From assembly GCF_015461845.1 (NCBI RefSeq), contig NZ_JACOPW010000008.1, positions 124,001 to 188,000 of the forward strand: 64,000 nt of DNA, given 5' to 3'. The notes beneath the pieces were generated by a model. That model saw only the letters and a list, made by a program, of their open reading frames with translations. It was not told where the DNA came from and ran no database searches. This stretch comes from Pseudomonas mucoides (GTDB lineage: Bacteria > Pseudomonadota > Gammaproteobacteria > Pseudomonadales > Pseudomonadaceae). This document shows, piece after piece, positions 35,072-44,546 of this stretch. Both the position numbers and the translations under genes were made by a program. Each line of letters opens with the position of its first letter. The first letter of the stretch is position 1.

Positions 35072-35842
35072 TCACCGCATCACGATGCCGCGATGGGCCA
35101 TGTAGGCCTTGGCTTCCTGCACGGTGTATTCGCCGAAGTGGAAAATACTCGCGGCCAGAACTGCACTGGCGTGACCTTCGATAATGCCGTCGGCCAAATG
35201 CTGCAGGTTGCCGACGCCGCCGGAGGCGATCACCGGAATACCCAACGCATCGCTGATAGCGCGAGTCACGCCAAGGTCGAAGCCGTTTTTCATGCCGTCC
35301 TGATCCATGCTGGTCAGCAGGATTTCACCGGCACCCAGGCCTTCCATCTTCTTCGCCCACTCGACGGCATCGAGGCCGGTAGGCTTGCGGCCACCGTGGG
35401 TGAAGATTTCCCAGCGCGGGGTTTCGCCCGGGCCGGAGACCTTCTTCGCATCGATGGCAACCACGATGCACTGCGAACCGAAATGTTGCGCCGCCTCGCC
35501 CACAAATTCCGGATTGAACACTGCAGCGGTGTTGATCGAGACCTTGTCCGCACCGGCATTCAGCAGGTTGCGGATGTCTTGCACGGTACGCACGCCACCG
35601 CCCACGGTCAGCGGGATGAATACCTGGCTGGCCATGCGCTCCACGGTATGCAGCGTGGTATCGCGACCGTCGACGCTGGCGGTGATGTCGAGGAAGGTAA
35701 TCTCGTCAGCACCCTGCTCGTCATAACGACGAGCGATTTCCACCGGGTCACCGGCGTCGCGAATATTCTCGAACTTCACACCTTTGACGACCCGGCCGTT
35801 GTCCACGTCCAGGCAAGGGATGATGCGTTTGGCCAGCGCCAT
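35072..35842 (-). CDS. hisF: Imidazole glycerol phosphate synthase subunit HisF
   Basis: A 256-aa TIM-barrel cyclase. With HisH it turns PRFAR and glutamine-derived ammonia into imidazole glycerol phosphate and AICAR. Motifs: RIIPCLDVDNGRVVKGVKF, DEITFLDITAS, PLTVGGGVRT, DKVSINTAAV and ASGGVGNL. It is the last gene of the his cluster and starts 9 nt after hisA. Confidence 0.98.
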   Translation of the reverse strand: MALAKRIIPCLDVDNGRVVKGVKFENIRDAGDPVEIARRYDEQGADEITFLDITASVDGRDTTLHTVERMASQVFIPLTVGGGVRTVQDIRNLLNAGADKVSINTAAVFNPEFVGEAAQHFGSQCIVVAIDAKKVSGPGETPRWEIFTHGGRKPTGLDAVEWAKKMEGLGAGEILLTSMDQDGMKNGFDLGVTRAISDALGIPVIASGGVGNLQHLADGIIEGHASAVLAASIFHFGEYTVQEAKAYMAHRGIVMR

Positions 35843-35851
35843 GGTCAGTCC

Positions 35852-36589
35852 TCAGCCTTTGTACGAATCGCAGAAAGCTTGCGCTTCAGCGACGTCGAGG
35901 GTGCCTTCGTAGATCGCCCGGCCGGTGATCGCGCCGATGATGCCGGGCGCCTTGGCGTCGAGCAGCGACTTGATATCGCCGAGGTTGTGAATACCACCGG
36001 ACGCGATCACCGGAATGCGCGTGGCAGCGGCCAGCGCGGCGGTGAACGGTACGTTGCAGCCCTGCATCATGCCGTCTTTGGCGATGTCGGTATAAACGAT
36101 CGCGGACACGCCATCGGCTTCGAATTGCTTGGCCAGGTCGATCACTTGAATGGTGCTGATTTCCGCCCAACCGTCAGTGGCGACGAAACCGTCTTTGGCG
36201 TCCAGACCGACGATCACTTTGCCTGGGAACGCACGGCAGGCTTCAGCCACGAAAGCCGGATCTTTCACAGCTTTGGTGCCGATGATCACGTAGCTCACGC
36301 CCGCTTTCACGTAGTGCTCGATGGTTTCCAGGGAACGGATACCGCCACCGATCTGGATCGGCAGGTTCGGGTAGCGCTTGGCAATCGCGGTGACCACTTC
36401 GCCGTTGACCGGCTGGCCTTCGAAGGCGCCGTTTAGGTCGACCAGATGCAGACGACGGCAACCGCCCTCCACCCACTTGGCAGCCATGCTCACCGGGTCA
36501 TCGGAGAACACCGTGGAATCTTCCATGCGGCCCTGGCGCAGACGAACACAGGCACCGTCTTTGAGATCGATAGCGGGAATAATCAGCAT
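35852..36589 (-). CDS. hisA: Phosphoribosylformimino-AICAR-phosphate isomerase HisA
   Basis: A 245-aa TIM-barrel isomerase of histidine synthesis, homologous in fold to HisF. Motifs: IIPAIDLKDGACVRLRQG, HLVDLNGAFEG, QIGGGIRS, VGLDAKDG, YTDIAKDGMMQG and ASGGIHNLGD. ATG 36589 matches the family start; an in-frame upstream ATG at 36604 would add five residues. Confidence 0.98.
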   Translation of the reverse strand: MLIIPAIDLKDGACVRLRQGRMEDSTVFSDDPVSMAAKWVEGGCRRLHLVDLNGAFEGQPVNGEVVTAIAKRYPNLPIQIGGGIRSLETIEHYVKAGVSYVIIGTKAVKDPAFVAEACRAFPGKVIVGLDAKDGFVATDGWAEISTIQVIDLAKQFEADGVSAIVYTDIAKDGMMQGCNVPFTAALAAATRIPVIASGGIHNLGDIKSLLDAKAPGIIGAITGRAIYEGTLDVAEAQAFCDSYKG

Positions 36590-36631
36590 CTGGCAAACCT
36601 TCAAATTCGAGTGTTCAGCTTCGCTCGGAAA

Positions 36632-36892
36632 TCAGTTTTTCTCGAGCGCCCACAAGTCGCTTTCGATGCTTTCGAACCTCTCTTTGAGGTGCGTCTGCAC
36701 ATCGAAAATCGCCCTGTTGTAATAATGCGGAGCAATTTCACGGGTAAACAGTTCAAGGATTTCGGCCGCTTCGAACGAACCCAGGTCCAGTTCGAAGCGA
36801 TCCTCCATGAAGCGTTTGATCTTCTGGTTGGCCTCGTTCTCCTGTTCAGGAGTGAGGGTCAGGATCGGTGGCTTCGTTTTCTTGACGGCCAT
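36632..36892 (-). CDS. DUF2164 family protein
   Basis: An 86-aa charged, helical cytosolic protein with a basic N-terminus (MAVKKTKPP), the DUF2164 core FMEDRFELDLGSFEAAEILE and FTREIAPHYYNRAIFD. Its ATG follows the hisH TAA with no gap, so it is translated from the his message. The family is often found in this position in pseudomonads; a role in histidine synthesis is not shown. Confidence 0.85.
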   Translation of the reverse strand: MAVKKTKPPILTLTPEQENEANQKIKRFMEDRFELDLGSFEAAEILELFTREIAPHYYNRAIFDVQTHLKERFESIESDLWALEKN

Positions 36893-37531
36893 TTACCAGC
36901 GACCATCCCACGCGGCGAAGTTCTGCAGCAATTGCAGGCCATGGGTATGGCTCTTCTCCGGGTGGAACTGCACGGCGAAACGCGAACCATCGGCCAGCGC
37001 CGCGGCGAAATCGACACCGTAGTGACCGCCACCGACCACCTGCCGTGCATTGCCGGCGGCGATGTAGTAGCTGTGCACGAAGTAGAAACGCGCCAGGTCC
37101 GGAATGTCGTGCCACAGCGGGTGACTCACCTTCTGTTTCACTTCGTTCCAGCCCATGTGCGGGACTTTCAGGTGTTCGCCGTCTTCATGCAGGTCCTTGC
37201 CGAAGAACTTCACCGCGCCCGGGAACAGGCCGATGCAGTCGACGCCGTCGTTCTCTTCACTGCTGTCGAGCAAGGCTTGCATGCCCACGCAGATGCCGAG
37301 GAACGGGCGGTCCTGGCTGACTTCACGCACCAGCGAATCGAAGCCCAAGCGACGAATTTCCGCCATGCAATCGCGAATCGCGCCGACGCCGGGAAACACC
37401 ACCCGGTCAGCTTCGCGAATCACGTCGGCATCGCTGGTGATCAAGACCTTGCCGGCACCGACGTGCTCGAGGGCCTTGGCCACCGAGTGCAGGTTGCCCA
37501 TGCCGTAATCGATAACCGCGACCGTCTGCAT
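36893..37531 (-). CDS. hisH: Imidazole glycerol phosphate synthase amidotransferase HisH
   Basis: A 212-aa class I glutamine amidotransferase that supplies ammonia to HisF. The catalytic Cys is in FLGICVGMQALL and the His/Glu pair is in VQFHPEKSHTHG. Its ATG overlaps the hisB TAA by one base (TAATG). Confidence 0.98.
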   Translation of the reverse strand: MQTVAVIDYGMGNLHSVAKALEHVGAGKVLITSDADVIREADRVVFPGVGAIRDCMAEIRRLGFDSLVREVSQDRPFLGICVGMQALLDSSEENDGVDCIGLFPGAVKFFGKDLHEDGEHLKVPHMGWNEVKQKVSHPLWHDIPDLARFYFVHSYYIAAGNARQVVGGGHYGVDFAAALADGSRFAVQFHPEKSHTHGLQLLQNFAAWDGRW

Positions 37532-38124
37532 TACAGAACGCCTTTGGTCGATGGCATCTGACCGGCCATGCGGTCATCGAGCTCGACGGCCATGCGCAGG
37601 GCGCGGCCGAAAGCCTTGAACACGGTTTCGATCTGGTGGTGGGTGTTGGTGCCACGCAGGTTGTCGATGTGCAGGCTGACGAGGGCGTGGTTGACGAAGC
37701 CCTGGAAGAATTCCTGGAACAGGTCAACGTCGAAACCACCGACGGTAGCGCGGGTATACGGCACGTGCATCTGCAGGCCGGGGCGGCCGGAGAAGTCGAT
37801 CACCACGCGCGACAGCGCTTCATCCAGCGGCACATAGGCGTGGCCGTAGCGACGGATGCCTTTCTTGTCGCCGATGGCTTTGGCGAAGGCCTGACCCAGG
37901 GTGATACCGACGTCTTCCACCGTGTGGTGGTCGTCGATATGCAGGTCGCCCTTGCTGACAATATCCAGGTCGATCAGCCCGTGACGGGCGATCTGGTCCA
38001 GCATGTGCTCAAGAAAAGGAACACCGATATCAAATCGGGCCTTTCCGGTGCCATCCAGGTTGATCGAGGCTTTGATCTGGGTTTCCAGAGTGTCGCGCTC
38101 GACTGACGCCTTACGTTCGGCCAT
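37531..38124 (-). CDS. hisB: Imidazoleglycerol-phosphate dehydratase HisB
   Basis: A 197-aa monofunctional dehydratase, as in most pseudomonads (no fused phosphatase). The manganese-binding His-rich motifs are FLEHMLDQIARHG, DDHHTVEDVGI and HTHHQIET-like NTHHQIETVFKA. ATG 38124 matches the usual N-terminus (MAERKASVERDTLE). It is the first gene of the his cluster. Confidence 0.98.
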   Translation of the reverse strand: MAERKASVERDTLETQIKASINLDGTGKARFDIGVPFLEHMLDQIARHGLIDLDIVSKGDLHIDDHHTVEDVGITLGQAFAKAIGDKKGIRRYGHAYVPLDEALSRVVIDFSGRPGLQMHVPYTRATVGGFDVDLFQEFFQGFVNHALVSLHIDNLRGTNTHHQIETVFKAFGRALRMAVELDDRMAGQMPSTKGVL

Positions 38125-38279
38125 CACCAGCTCCGCAAAATCATTGGGCGAAAAAGGCAGCCATTATAGGGGCGCGGGGCCGAAACAGAAACACGAGACG
38201 TGATATGGCTGACGGATAGAATCCCGTGCTGTCGGGGATAGACATGTCCATACAAGCCATTTTTGCCCCCCCAAAACAA

Positions 38280-38386
38280 CTGTAGGAGTGAGACCGGCTT
38301 GCCGGCGATAGGGCCCTCACATTCAACATTTCTGTCGACTGTCAGACCGCTATCGCCGGCAAGCCGGCCTCACTCCTACAGGGGTA
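38280..38386. repeat. Inverted REP doublet, third sequence class
   Basis: Facing copies with the core aggagtgagaccggcttgcc (38280-38310) and its complement (about 38348-38381). The core ccggcttgccggcgatag differs from the other REP classes in the window. It lies downstream of the MFS gene and upstream of hisB. Confidence 0.85.
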
Positions 38387-38396
38387 CTGCGTTTAC

Positions 38397-40061
38397 TTAG
38401 TGGAAGAGGACTGCAGTTTTCTGCAAGGTCACCCAAACACCCCACGCCAACGGAATACCCACCACCAGCCATGCAGCAATCGCCAAAGGCTTGGAGCCCG
38501 GCGCAGCTTTCCACTCCAGCACGGTGCTGCTGTCAGCGCCCTTGTCGTGGCCCAGCGCCTGTTCGGCAGCCAGTTCAGCGTCGGTCATGAAGTACTTGTC
38601 GGCCACTGGACGCACCAGCAGGTTGCACAGGAAACCCAGCACCAGCAGGCCCGCGAGGATGTACAAGGTGATGTCGTAAGCGGCGGCACGTTCAACGCCG
38701 ATGCTCAGCTGATACTCACGCAGGTAGTTCACCAACACCGGACCCAACACGCCCGCCGCGGCCCATGCCGTCAGCAGACGACCGTGGATTGCACCGACCA
38801 TTTGCGTACCGAACAGATCCGCCAGATACGCCGGGACCGTCGCAAAACCACCGCCGTACATCGACAGGATGATGCAGAACGCGGCCACGAACAGAGCAAC
38901 GTTGCCCAGATGACCGAGGTTCGGGATCAACGCGTACAGCGCGAAACCGAGGGCGAAGAACACGAAATAGGTGTTTTTGCGACCCAGGTAGTCCGAGAAC
39001 GAGGCCCAGAAGAACCGGCCACCGATATTGAACAGGCTCAGCAAACCGGTGAAACCGGCAGCAATCGCCGCAATCGAAGCCAATTGCCCGGCGTCCAGTT
39101 GACCGAATGGCAGGTCCACACCGATCAATTTACCGCCGAACACTTCCTGCAACAGCGGCGACGCCATGCCAAGAATGCCGATGCCGGCGGATACGTTCAG
39201 GCACAGCACCAGCCACACCAGACGGAACTGCGGAGTTTTCCACGCCACATTCACGTGAACGTGACGGTGAGTGATCATCGCATTCGAGGCTTTTTTCGCC
39301 GGAGCGGTCCAGCCCTCAGGCTTCCAGCCGGTTGGCGGAACGCGGTAGGACAGTGCGCCACCGATCATGAACACGAAGTAGATCGCGGCCATCACCAGGA
39401 AGCTTTGCCACACGCCCACGCTTTCTGCCGAAGCGAAATGGCCCATCAGGGCTGCGGCCAGCGGAGCACCGACCATCGCGCCACCACCGAACCCCATGAT
39501 CGCCATGCCGGTCGCCATGCCACGCTTGTCCGGGAACCACTTGATCAACGTCGACACTGGTGAGATATAGCCCAACCCCAGGCCGATACCGCCAATGACC
39601 CCGGAGCCGACCCACATCAGCCAGATCTGGTGGGTATAGATCCCCAGCGCAGAAATCAGCAGACCACCGCACCAGCACAGCGCCGATACAACGCCCGCCT
39701 TGCGCGGCCCGGCGTGTTCCAGCCAGCCGCCCCAGATCGCTGCCGAGCAGCCGAGGAAGATGAAGAACAGGGTGTAGATCCAGCCGAGCATCGAGATCGG
39801 CCAGTCGCATTGCGACGAGAATACTTGCGAGATAAAGCTCATGTCCGGCGCACAAGCCACCGGTTTGGTCACACCCAAGGCTTTGGACAGTGGCAACCAG
39901 AACACCGAAAAGCCGTAGGCCATGCCGATGCAAAGGTGGATGGCCAACGCGGCCGGTGGTACCAGCCAGCGGTTGAAACCGGGCTTGGCGATGATGCGTT
40001 CCTTGGACAGGAACGCAGGCTGGCCGGCGTAGAGGCCGTCCGCCGCGAGGCTTGTAGTCAT
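38397..40061 (-). CDS. OFA-family MFS transporter (oxalate/formate antiporter-like)
   Basis: A 554-aa inner-membrane protein with about 12 transmembrane segments. It shows PPAALAIHLCIGMAYGFSVF at the start, PRKAGVVSALCWCGG, WFPDKRGMATGMAIMGFGGG (the OFA-type loop) and SDYLGRKNTYF. It has an extended loop after TM1 (CAPDMSFISQVFSSQCDW) and a long cytoplasmic link (about 240-270). ATG 40061 follows a GGGGGA site. The substrate is probably a small carboxylate but cannot be fixed from sequence. Confidence 0.88.
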   Translation of the reverse strand: MTTSLAADGLYAGQPAFLSKERIIAKPGFNRWLVPPAALAIHLCIGMAYGFSVFWLPLSKALGVTKPVACAPDMSFISQVFSSQCDWPISMLGWIYTLFFIFLGCSAAIWGGWLEHAGPRKAGVVSALCWCGGLLISALGIYTHQIWLMWVGSGVIGGIGLGLGYISPVSTLIKWFPDKRGMATGMAIMGFGGGAMVGAPLAAALMGHFASAESVGVWQSFLVMAAIYFVFMIGGALSYRVPPTGWKPEGWTAPAKKASNAMITHRHVHVNVAWKTPQFRLVWLVLCLNVSAGIGILGMASPLLQEVFGGKLIGVDLPFGQLDAGQLASIAAIAAGFTGLLSLFNIGGRFFWASFSDYLGRKNTYFVFFALGFALYALIPNLGHLGNVALFVAAFCIILSMYGGGFATVPAYLADLFGTQMVGAIHGRLLTAWAAAGVLGPVLVNYLREYQLSIGVERAAAYDITLYILAGLLVLGFLCNLLVRPVADKYFMTDAELAAEQALGHDKGADSSTVLEWKAAPGSKPLAIAAWLVVGIPLAWGVWVTLQKTAVLFH

Positions 40062-40283
40062 TGTGTATCCCCCAATTATTAGTAGGGTTCGCCAGCCACT
40101 CCTCACCCCCGGCCTTTATGCGCACGCATGACCGTTTTGTTGAGTGAAGTGCCTTTTTGTGCGACATCGGGTCGCAGCGGGACGGACGAACGGGCAAAGG
40201 TTACCATTTGCACGTGACAGAAAAACCAAACTGATATCACCTTTTGTAAGTCATCTGTTCTCGTACCTCTTTAAGGAGACGCC

Positions 40284-40688
40284 ATGCCGATCATTGTCGA
40301 ACCGCTGAACGAGGTCACTTATCAGGATCAGCAGGATCTGCAGAAGATTTACCGCGACGCTCCGGACTGGCTGTACGCCCCGTTTTCCGGGGATGTACAG
40401 CTGATCGAAAGCTGTTTGCGGGACGGTTCGCTGATCGCCGGACGCTTCAATGATCGACTGCTGGGCGCAGCGCGTTTGCAACGGCACCAGGACGTTTGGC
40501 ACTTGTCCCAACTTTGCGTACGAAAAATTACCCGACGCCGTGGTGTCGCCGAGCGGCTGGTGAGCGAAGCGCAGAAATTGGCCTCTGATTCGGGCGCCAC
40601 CCTGCGCCTGCTGGCTCCCGCCGGGCATCTCGAAGCCCAGGCGCTGGCGGCCAAGCTGAAACTGCCGCTGGATGTGTTACCAGCGTGA
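40284..40688 (+). CDS. PanZ/PanM-like GNAT-family acetyl-CoA sensor protein
   Basis: A 134-aa GNAT-fold protein with LSQLCVRKITRRRGVAERLV, the acetyl-CoA-binding loop region, and an N-terminal DAPDWLYAP motif. It resembles PanZ, which binds PanD and controls beta-alanine synthesis according to acetyl-CoA. An AAGGAG site precedes the ATG by 7 nt. No pan gene is adjacent here. Confidence 0.8.
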   Translation: MPIIVEPLNEVTYQDQQDLQKIYRDAPDWLYAPFSGDVQLIESCLRDGSLIAGRFNDRLLGAARLQRHQDVWHLSQLCVRKITRRRGVAERLVSEAQKLASDSGATLRLLAPAGHLEAQALAAKLKLPLDVLPA

Positions 40689-40767
40689 TCGCCTGACCGG
40701 TCGTCCGCATTGGAGCGCTATACTCCCCGGCTAAATTTCGAATTTGACTAACTACAAGGACTCGCCC

Positions 40768-42993
40768 ATGAAAGCGTTCGGCAAAATCCTGGGTCTGGTA
40801 CTTCTCGGGCTGTTGCTGATCATTGTGGCGCTGGGCTTTGCCCTGACCCACCTCTTCGATCCCAACGACTATAAAGACGAGATTCGCCAGATTGCCCGCG
40901 ACAAGGCCCACATCGAGCTGACGCTCAATGGCGACATCGGCTGGAGCCTGTTCCCGTGGCTGGGCCTGGAGTTGCACGACGCCAGTGTTGCGACCCTGGT
41001 CAAACCGACAGAGCCGTTTGCCGACTTGCAGATGCTCGGCCTGTCGGTGCGCGTGTTGCCGCTGCTGCGCCGCGAAGTGCAAATGAGCGATGTCCGCGTC
41101 GAAGGCCTGAACCTGCGCCTGACCCGCGACAAGGACGGCCATGGCAACTGGCAGGACGTCGGCAAGGTTCCGGCGCCAGCCACTGCGGCCACGACACCGG
41201 CCACACCTGGCGAACCGGCACCGGAAACCACCGTTCAAGTGGAAAAACCGGCCCAGCCCGTTCGTCTGGACATCGACAGCCTGACCGTCAACAACGCCCG
41301 CGTTGAGTACAACGACGAGCAGACGGGCAAGCAGTTCAGCGCCGAGAGCATTCAGCTCAGCACCGGTCCGGTCCACGACTCGACCAATATTCCCGTCAAA
41401 CTCACCGCGTTCCTGGGCACCAACCAACCGGTTCTGCGAGTGCGCACCGAGCTCAATGGCGAGCTGCGTTTCGAACGCGCCTTGCAGCGCTACAAGTTTG
41501 AAGACATGAAACTGTCCGGCGAAGTCGCAGGGGATCCGCTGCAGGGCAAGACCATGACCTTCGCGGCGCAAGGGCAATTGCTGCTGGATAAGGCGGCAAA
41601 CGTCGCCGAATGGACCGGCATCAAGATTTCCGCCAACCAACTGCGCGCACTGGGTGAGCTCAAGGTCAACGACCTCGACAAGACCCCACAGATCAGTGGC
41701 GGCATTTCGATTGCCCAGTTCGACCTGGCGAAATTTGTCGACAGCATCGGCCAGAAACTGCCAGCGATGGCCGAAGGCAGCCTGAGCAAAGTCGAACTGG
41801 TCAGCCGTGTGGCCGGCACGCCGACCAGCGTGTCGTTCGACAACATCAACCTGAAAATCGATGACAGCACCTTCAGCGGCCGAATCGCTGTCGAAGACTT
41901 CGCCAAGCAATCGCTGCGCGCGGCCCTCAAGGCGGACACGTTCAACGTCGACCGCTATCTGCCACCCAAATCCGCCGAAGCCAACAGCGCGACACAAGTG
42001 CGTCAGGCCGAAGTCGCCAGCACCGAGGCTGACGCCATGGCCGGCGCGGGCAGCACACCGCTGCCGGAGTCGCCGACCAAGACAGCCTGGAGCACCGAAC
42101 GCCTGCTGCCGGTCGAGCGCTTGAGCAAGCTCGACGTGGACGCCGACCTGACCTTTGGCCAGTTGACCCTCGACAAGCTGCCGATCAACAACGCGGCGCT
42201 CAAGGCCTCCGGCCAGGGCGGCCTGCTGACCCTGGAGAACCTGCGCGGCGATCTGTACGAAGGCAACTTCGAAGCCAAGGGCACCCTCGATGTGCGCCAG
42301 CAGGTTCCTGCGCTGAACATGCAGACGCGCATCAGCAAAGTGCCAGTGGAAAAAATCCTCGAAAGCCAGGGCAAGAATCCACCGGTCAAAGGCCTGGTGA
42401 CGCTCAACAGCGCGCTGACCGGCAGCGGCAACAGCCAGAAAGCGCTGATCGACAGCCTCAACGGCACCGCCAGTTTCGTCATCAACAACGGCGTGCTGCT
42501 CAATGCCAACCTTGAGCAACAGCTGTGCAAAGGCATCGCCACCCTGAATCGCAAAACCCTCAGCGGCGAGCCTCGGGGCAAGGACACGCCGTTCCAGGAA
42601 CTCAAGGGCAACCTGACCTTCCGTAACGGCGTGGCCAGCAACCCGGACCTGAAAGTACGCATCCCGGGCATGACCGTGAATGGCGACGGTGACGTCGACC
42701 TGCGCGTGCTGGGCATGGATTACCGCGTGGGCATCATCGTCGAAGGCGACACCAGCGCCATGCCGGACCCGGCTTGCCAGGTCGGCGACAAGTTTGTCGG
42801 TGTCGAGTGGCCACTGCGTTGCCGGGGTCCGCTGGAACTTGGTGCCAAGGCCTGCCGTCTGGATAACGAACGCATGGGTCAGGTCGCGAGCAAAATGGCC
42901 GGCGACAAGATCAGCGAAAAAATCGACGAGAAGCTGGGCGACAAGGTCAGTCCTGAACTGAAAAACGCATTGAAGGGGCTGTTCAAGCGATGA
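40768..42993 (+). CDS. AsmA-family envelope protein
   Basis: A 741-aa protein with an N-terminal membrane segment (about 7-27) and a long periplasmic beta-rich region, as in AsmA-like lipid-transfer proteins. Signs are HLFDPNDYKDEIRQI after the anchor, the NGDIGWSLFPWLGLEL motif, and the C-terminal DYRVGIIVEGDTS and RCRGPLE segments. A Pro/Ala/Thr-rich linker lies near residue 140. ATG 40768 has AAGGA upstream. Its TGA overlaps the mutY ATG, so they are coupled. AsmA-type proteins are linked to phospholipid transport to the outer membrane. Confidence 0.92.
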   Translation: MKAFGKILGLVLLGLLLIIVALGFALTHLFDPNDYKDEIRQIARDKAHIELTLNGDIGWSLFPWLGLELHDASVATLVKPTEPFADLQMLGLSVRVLPLLRREVQMSDVRVEGLNLRLTRDKDGHGNWQDVGKVPAPATAATTPATPGEPAPETTVQVEKPAQPVRLDIDSLTVNNARVEYNDEQTGKQFSAESIQLSTGPVHDSTNIPVKLTAFLGTNQPVLRVRTELNGELRFERALQRYKFEDMKLSGEVAGDPLQGKTMTFAAQGQLLLDKAANVAEWTGIKISANQLRALGELKVNDLDKTPQISGGISIAQFDLAKFVDSIGQKLPAMAEGSLSKVELVSRVAGTPTSVSFDNINLKIDDSTFSGRIAVEDFAKQSLRAALKADTFNVDRYLPPKSAEANSATQVRQAEVASTEADAMAGAGSTPLPESPTKTAWSTERLLPVERLSKLDVDADLTFGQLTLDKLPINNAALKASGQGGLLTLENLRGDLYEGNFEAKGTLDVRQQVPALNMQTRISKVPVEKILESQGKNPPVKGLVTLNSALTGSGNSQKALIDSLNGTASFVINNGVLLNANLEQQLCKGIATLNRKTLSGEPRGKDTPFQELKGNLTFRNGVASNPDLKVRIPGMTVNGDGDVDLRVLGMDYRVGIIVEGDTSAMPDPACQVGDKFVGVEWPLRCRGPLELGAKACRLDNERMGQVASKMAGDKISEKIDEKLGDKVSPELKNALKGLFKR

Positions 42994-44057
42994 AAGCCGA
43001 GCAGTTTTCAACGGCGGTGCTGGATTGGTACGACCGCCACGGCCGCCACGATTTGCCCTGGCAACAGGGCATCACCCCGTATCGGGTGTGGGTCTCGGAA
43101 ATCATGTTGCAGCAAACCCAGGTCAGCACCGTGTTGAATTACTTCGACCGCTTCATGGCTTCGTTGCCGACGGTCGAAGCCCTGGCCGCAGCGCCGGAAG
43201 ACGAAGTGCTGCACCTATGGACCGGCCTGGGTTACTACACTCGCGCACGCAATCTGCAGAAGACCGCGAAGATTGTTGTCGCTGACTACGCTGGCGAGTT
43301 TCCCCGCGACGTTGAAAAACTGGTTGAATTGCCCGGCATCGGCCTGTCGACGGCGGGTGCCATCGCCAGCCTGAGCATGGGCCTGCGGGCGCCGATCCTC
43401 GATGGCAACGTCAAACGCGTCCTGGCGCGCTTTACTGCGCAAGAGGGTTACCCGGGGGAGCCGAAGGTCGCCAAACAGCTATGGGCGAACGCTGAGCGCT
43501 TTACGCCGCATGATCGGGTCAACGCCTACACCCAGGCGATGATGGACCTGGGCGCCACGCTGTGTACGCGCAGCAAACCGAGTTGCCTGCTCTGCCCGCT
43601 GGAAAAGGGCTGCGAAGCGCACATGCTCGGCCTGGAAACCCGCTACCCCATCCCCAAACCGCGTAAAACCGTGCCACAGAAGCGCACGCTGATGCCGATG
43701 CTCGCCAACGGCGAAGGCGCGGTTCTGCTTTACCGGCGGCCTTCCACGGGCCTGTGGGGCGGTCTCTGGAGTTTGCCGGAGCTCGATGACCTCGACGACC
43801 TGCACCATCTGGCCGCGCAACACTCGCTGGAACTGGGCATCCAACAGGCGCTACCGAGCCTGGTGCACACGTTCAGCCATTTTCAATTGTCCATCGAACC
43901 CTGGCTGGTCCATGTCCAGGAGGCCGGCCATCACGTGGCCGAGGCCGACTGGCTCTGGTATAACCTCGCCACCCCGCCGCGCCTGGGCCTTGCCGCCCCG
44001 GTCAAAACCTTGCTCGAACGCGCGGCCGCCGTATTGAACGCAGGAGAATTGTCATGA
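42990..44057 (+). CDS. mutY: Adenine DNA glycosylase MutY
   Basis: A 355-aa DNA repair enzyme that removes adenine opposite 8-oxoguanine. Visible parts: the helix-hairpin-helix LPGIGLSTAGAIAS with catalytic Asp in ILDGNVKRVLAR, the iron-sulfur cluster Cys set CTRSKPSCLLCPLEKGC, and a C-terminal Nudix-like recognition domain (about 225-345). Translation is coupled by ATGA at both ends, to asmA before and yggX after. Confidence 0.97.
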   Translation: MKAEQFSTAVLDWYDRHGRHDLPWQQGITPYRVWVSEIMLQQTQVSTVLNYFDRFMASLPTVEALAAAPEDEVLHLWTGLGYYTRARNLQKTAKIVVADYAGEFPRDVEKLVELPGIGLSTAGAIASLSMGLRAPILDGNVKRVLARFTAQEGYPGEPKVAKQLWANAERFTPHDRVNAYTQAMMDLGATLCTRSKPSCLLCPLEKGCEAHMLGLETRYPIPKPRKTVPQKRTLMPMLANGEGAVLLYRRPSTGLWGGLWSLPELDDLDDLHHLAAQHSLELGIQQALPSLVHTFSHFQLSIEPWLVHVQEAGHHVAEADWLWYNLATPPRLGLAAPVKTLLERAAAVLNAGELS

Positions 44058-44326
44058 CCCGCACCATCATGTGCCGCAAGTACAAAGAAGAATTGCCCGC
44101 CCTGGAACGCGCTCCCTTCCCGGGCGCAAAAGGCCAGGACATTTTTGACCATGTCTCGGCCAAGGCCTGGGCCGACTGGCAAAAGCACCAGACCCTGCTG
44201 ATCAACGAAAAACGCCTGAACATGATGAACGCCGAAGACCGCAAATATCTTCAGGGCGAGATGGACAAGTACTTCTCCGGCGAGGAATACGCCAAGGCTG
44301 ACGGCTACGTGCCGCCGGCTGAATAA
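44054..44326 (+). CDS. yggX: Oxidative-damage protection / Fe(II)-trafficking protein YggX
   Basis: A 90-aa cytosolic protein with the family start TIMCRKYKEELPAL (conserved Cys) and QTLLINEKRLNMM near the middle. YggX protects iron-sulfur clusters against oxidative damage; the adjacency to mutY, itself an iron-sulfur enzyme, is conserved in gammaproteobacteria. The ATG overlaps the mutY TGA. Confidence 0.97.
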   Translation: MTRTIMCRKYKEELPALERAPFPGAKGQDIFDHVSAKAWADWQKHQTLLINEKRLNMMNAEDRKYLQGEMDKYFSGEEYAKADGYVPPAE

Positions 44327-44390
44327 TCCCGATTTCTCGGGGGGCGGATCGTAAGCGACGGTAATAATTAAATTTTTTTTGAAAAGTTTG

Positions 44391-44419
44391 TTGACGACCC
44401 CCTGAAAAACCAGTTTAAT
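44391..44419 (+). promoter_or_regulatory. Sigma-70 promoter of tRNA-Phe
   Basis: TTGACG (44391-44396), a 17-nt spacer and TTTAAT (44414-44419), with the tRNA beginning 11 nt downstream. The run of T and A before the -35 may act as an UP element. Confidence 0.85.
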
Positions 44420-44429
44420 GCGCCCCGTT

Positions 44430-44505
44430 GCCCAGATAGCTCAGTCGGTAGAGCAGGGGATTGAAAATCCCCGTGTCGGCGGTTCGATTCCGTCTCTGGG
44501 CACCA
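44430..44505 (+). tRNA. tRNA-Phe (GAA)
   Basis: A 76-nt cloverleaf with acceptor GCCCAGA/TCTGGGC, D-loop agctcagtcggtagagc, anticodon stem GGGGA/TCCCC enclosing TTGAAAA (anticodon GAA), T-arm GGTTCGATTCC and an encoded CCA end. Confidence 0.98.
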
Positions 44506-44514
44506 AATACCGAA

Positions 44515-44546
44515 AACCCTGAATCGCAAGATTCAGGGTTTTTTTA
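44515..44546 (+). terminator. Intrinsic terminator of tRNA-Phe
   Basis: A perfect 11-bp stem aaccctgaatc/gattcagggtt (44515-44525 with 44530-44540), GCAA loop and a run of T. Confidence 0.93.
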
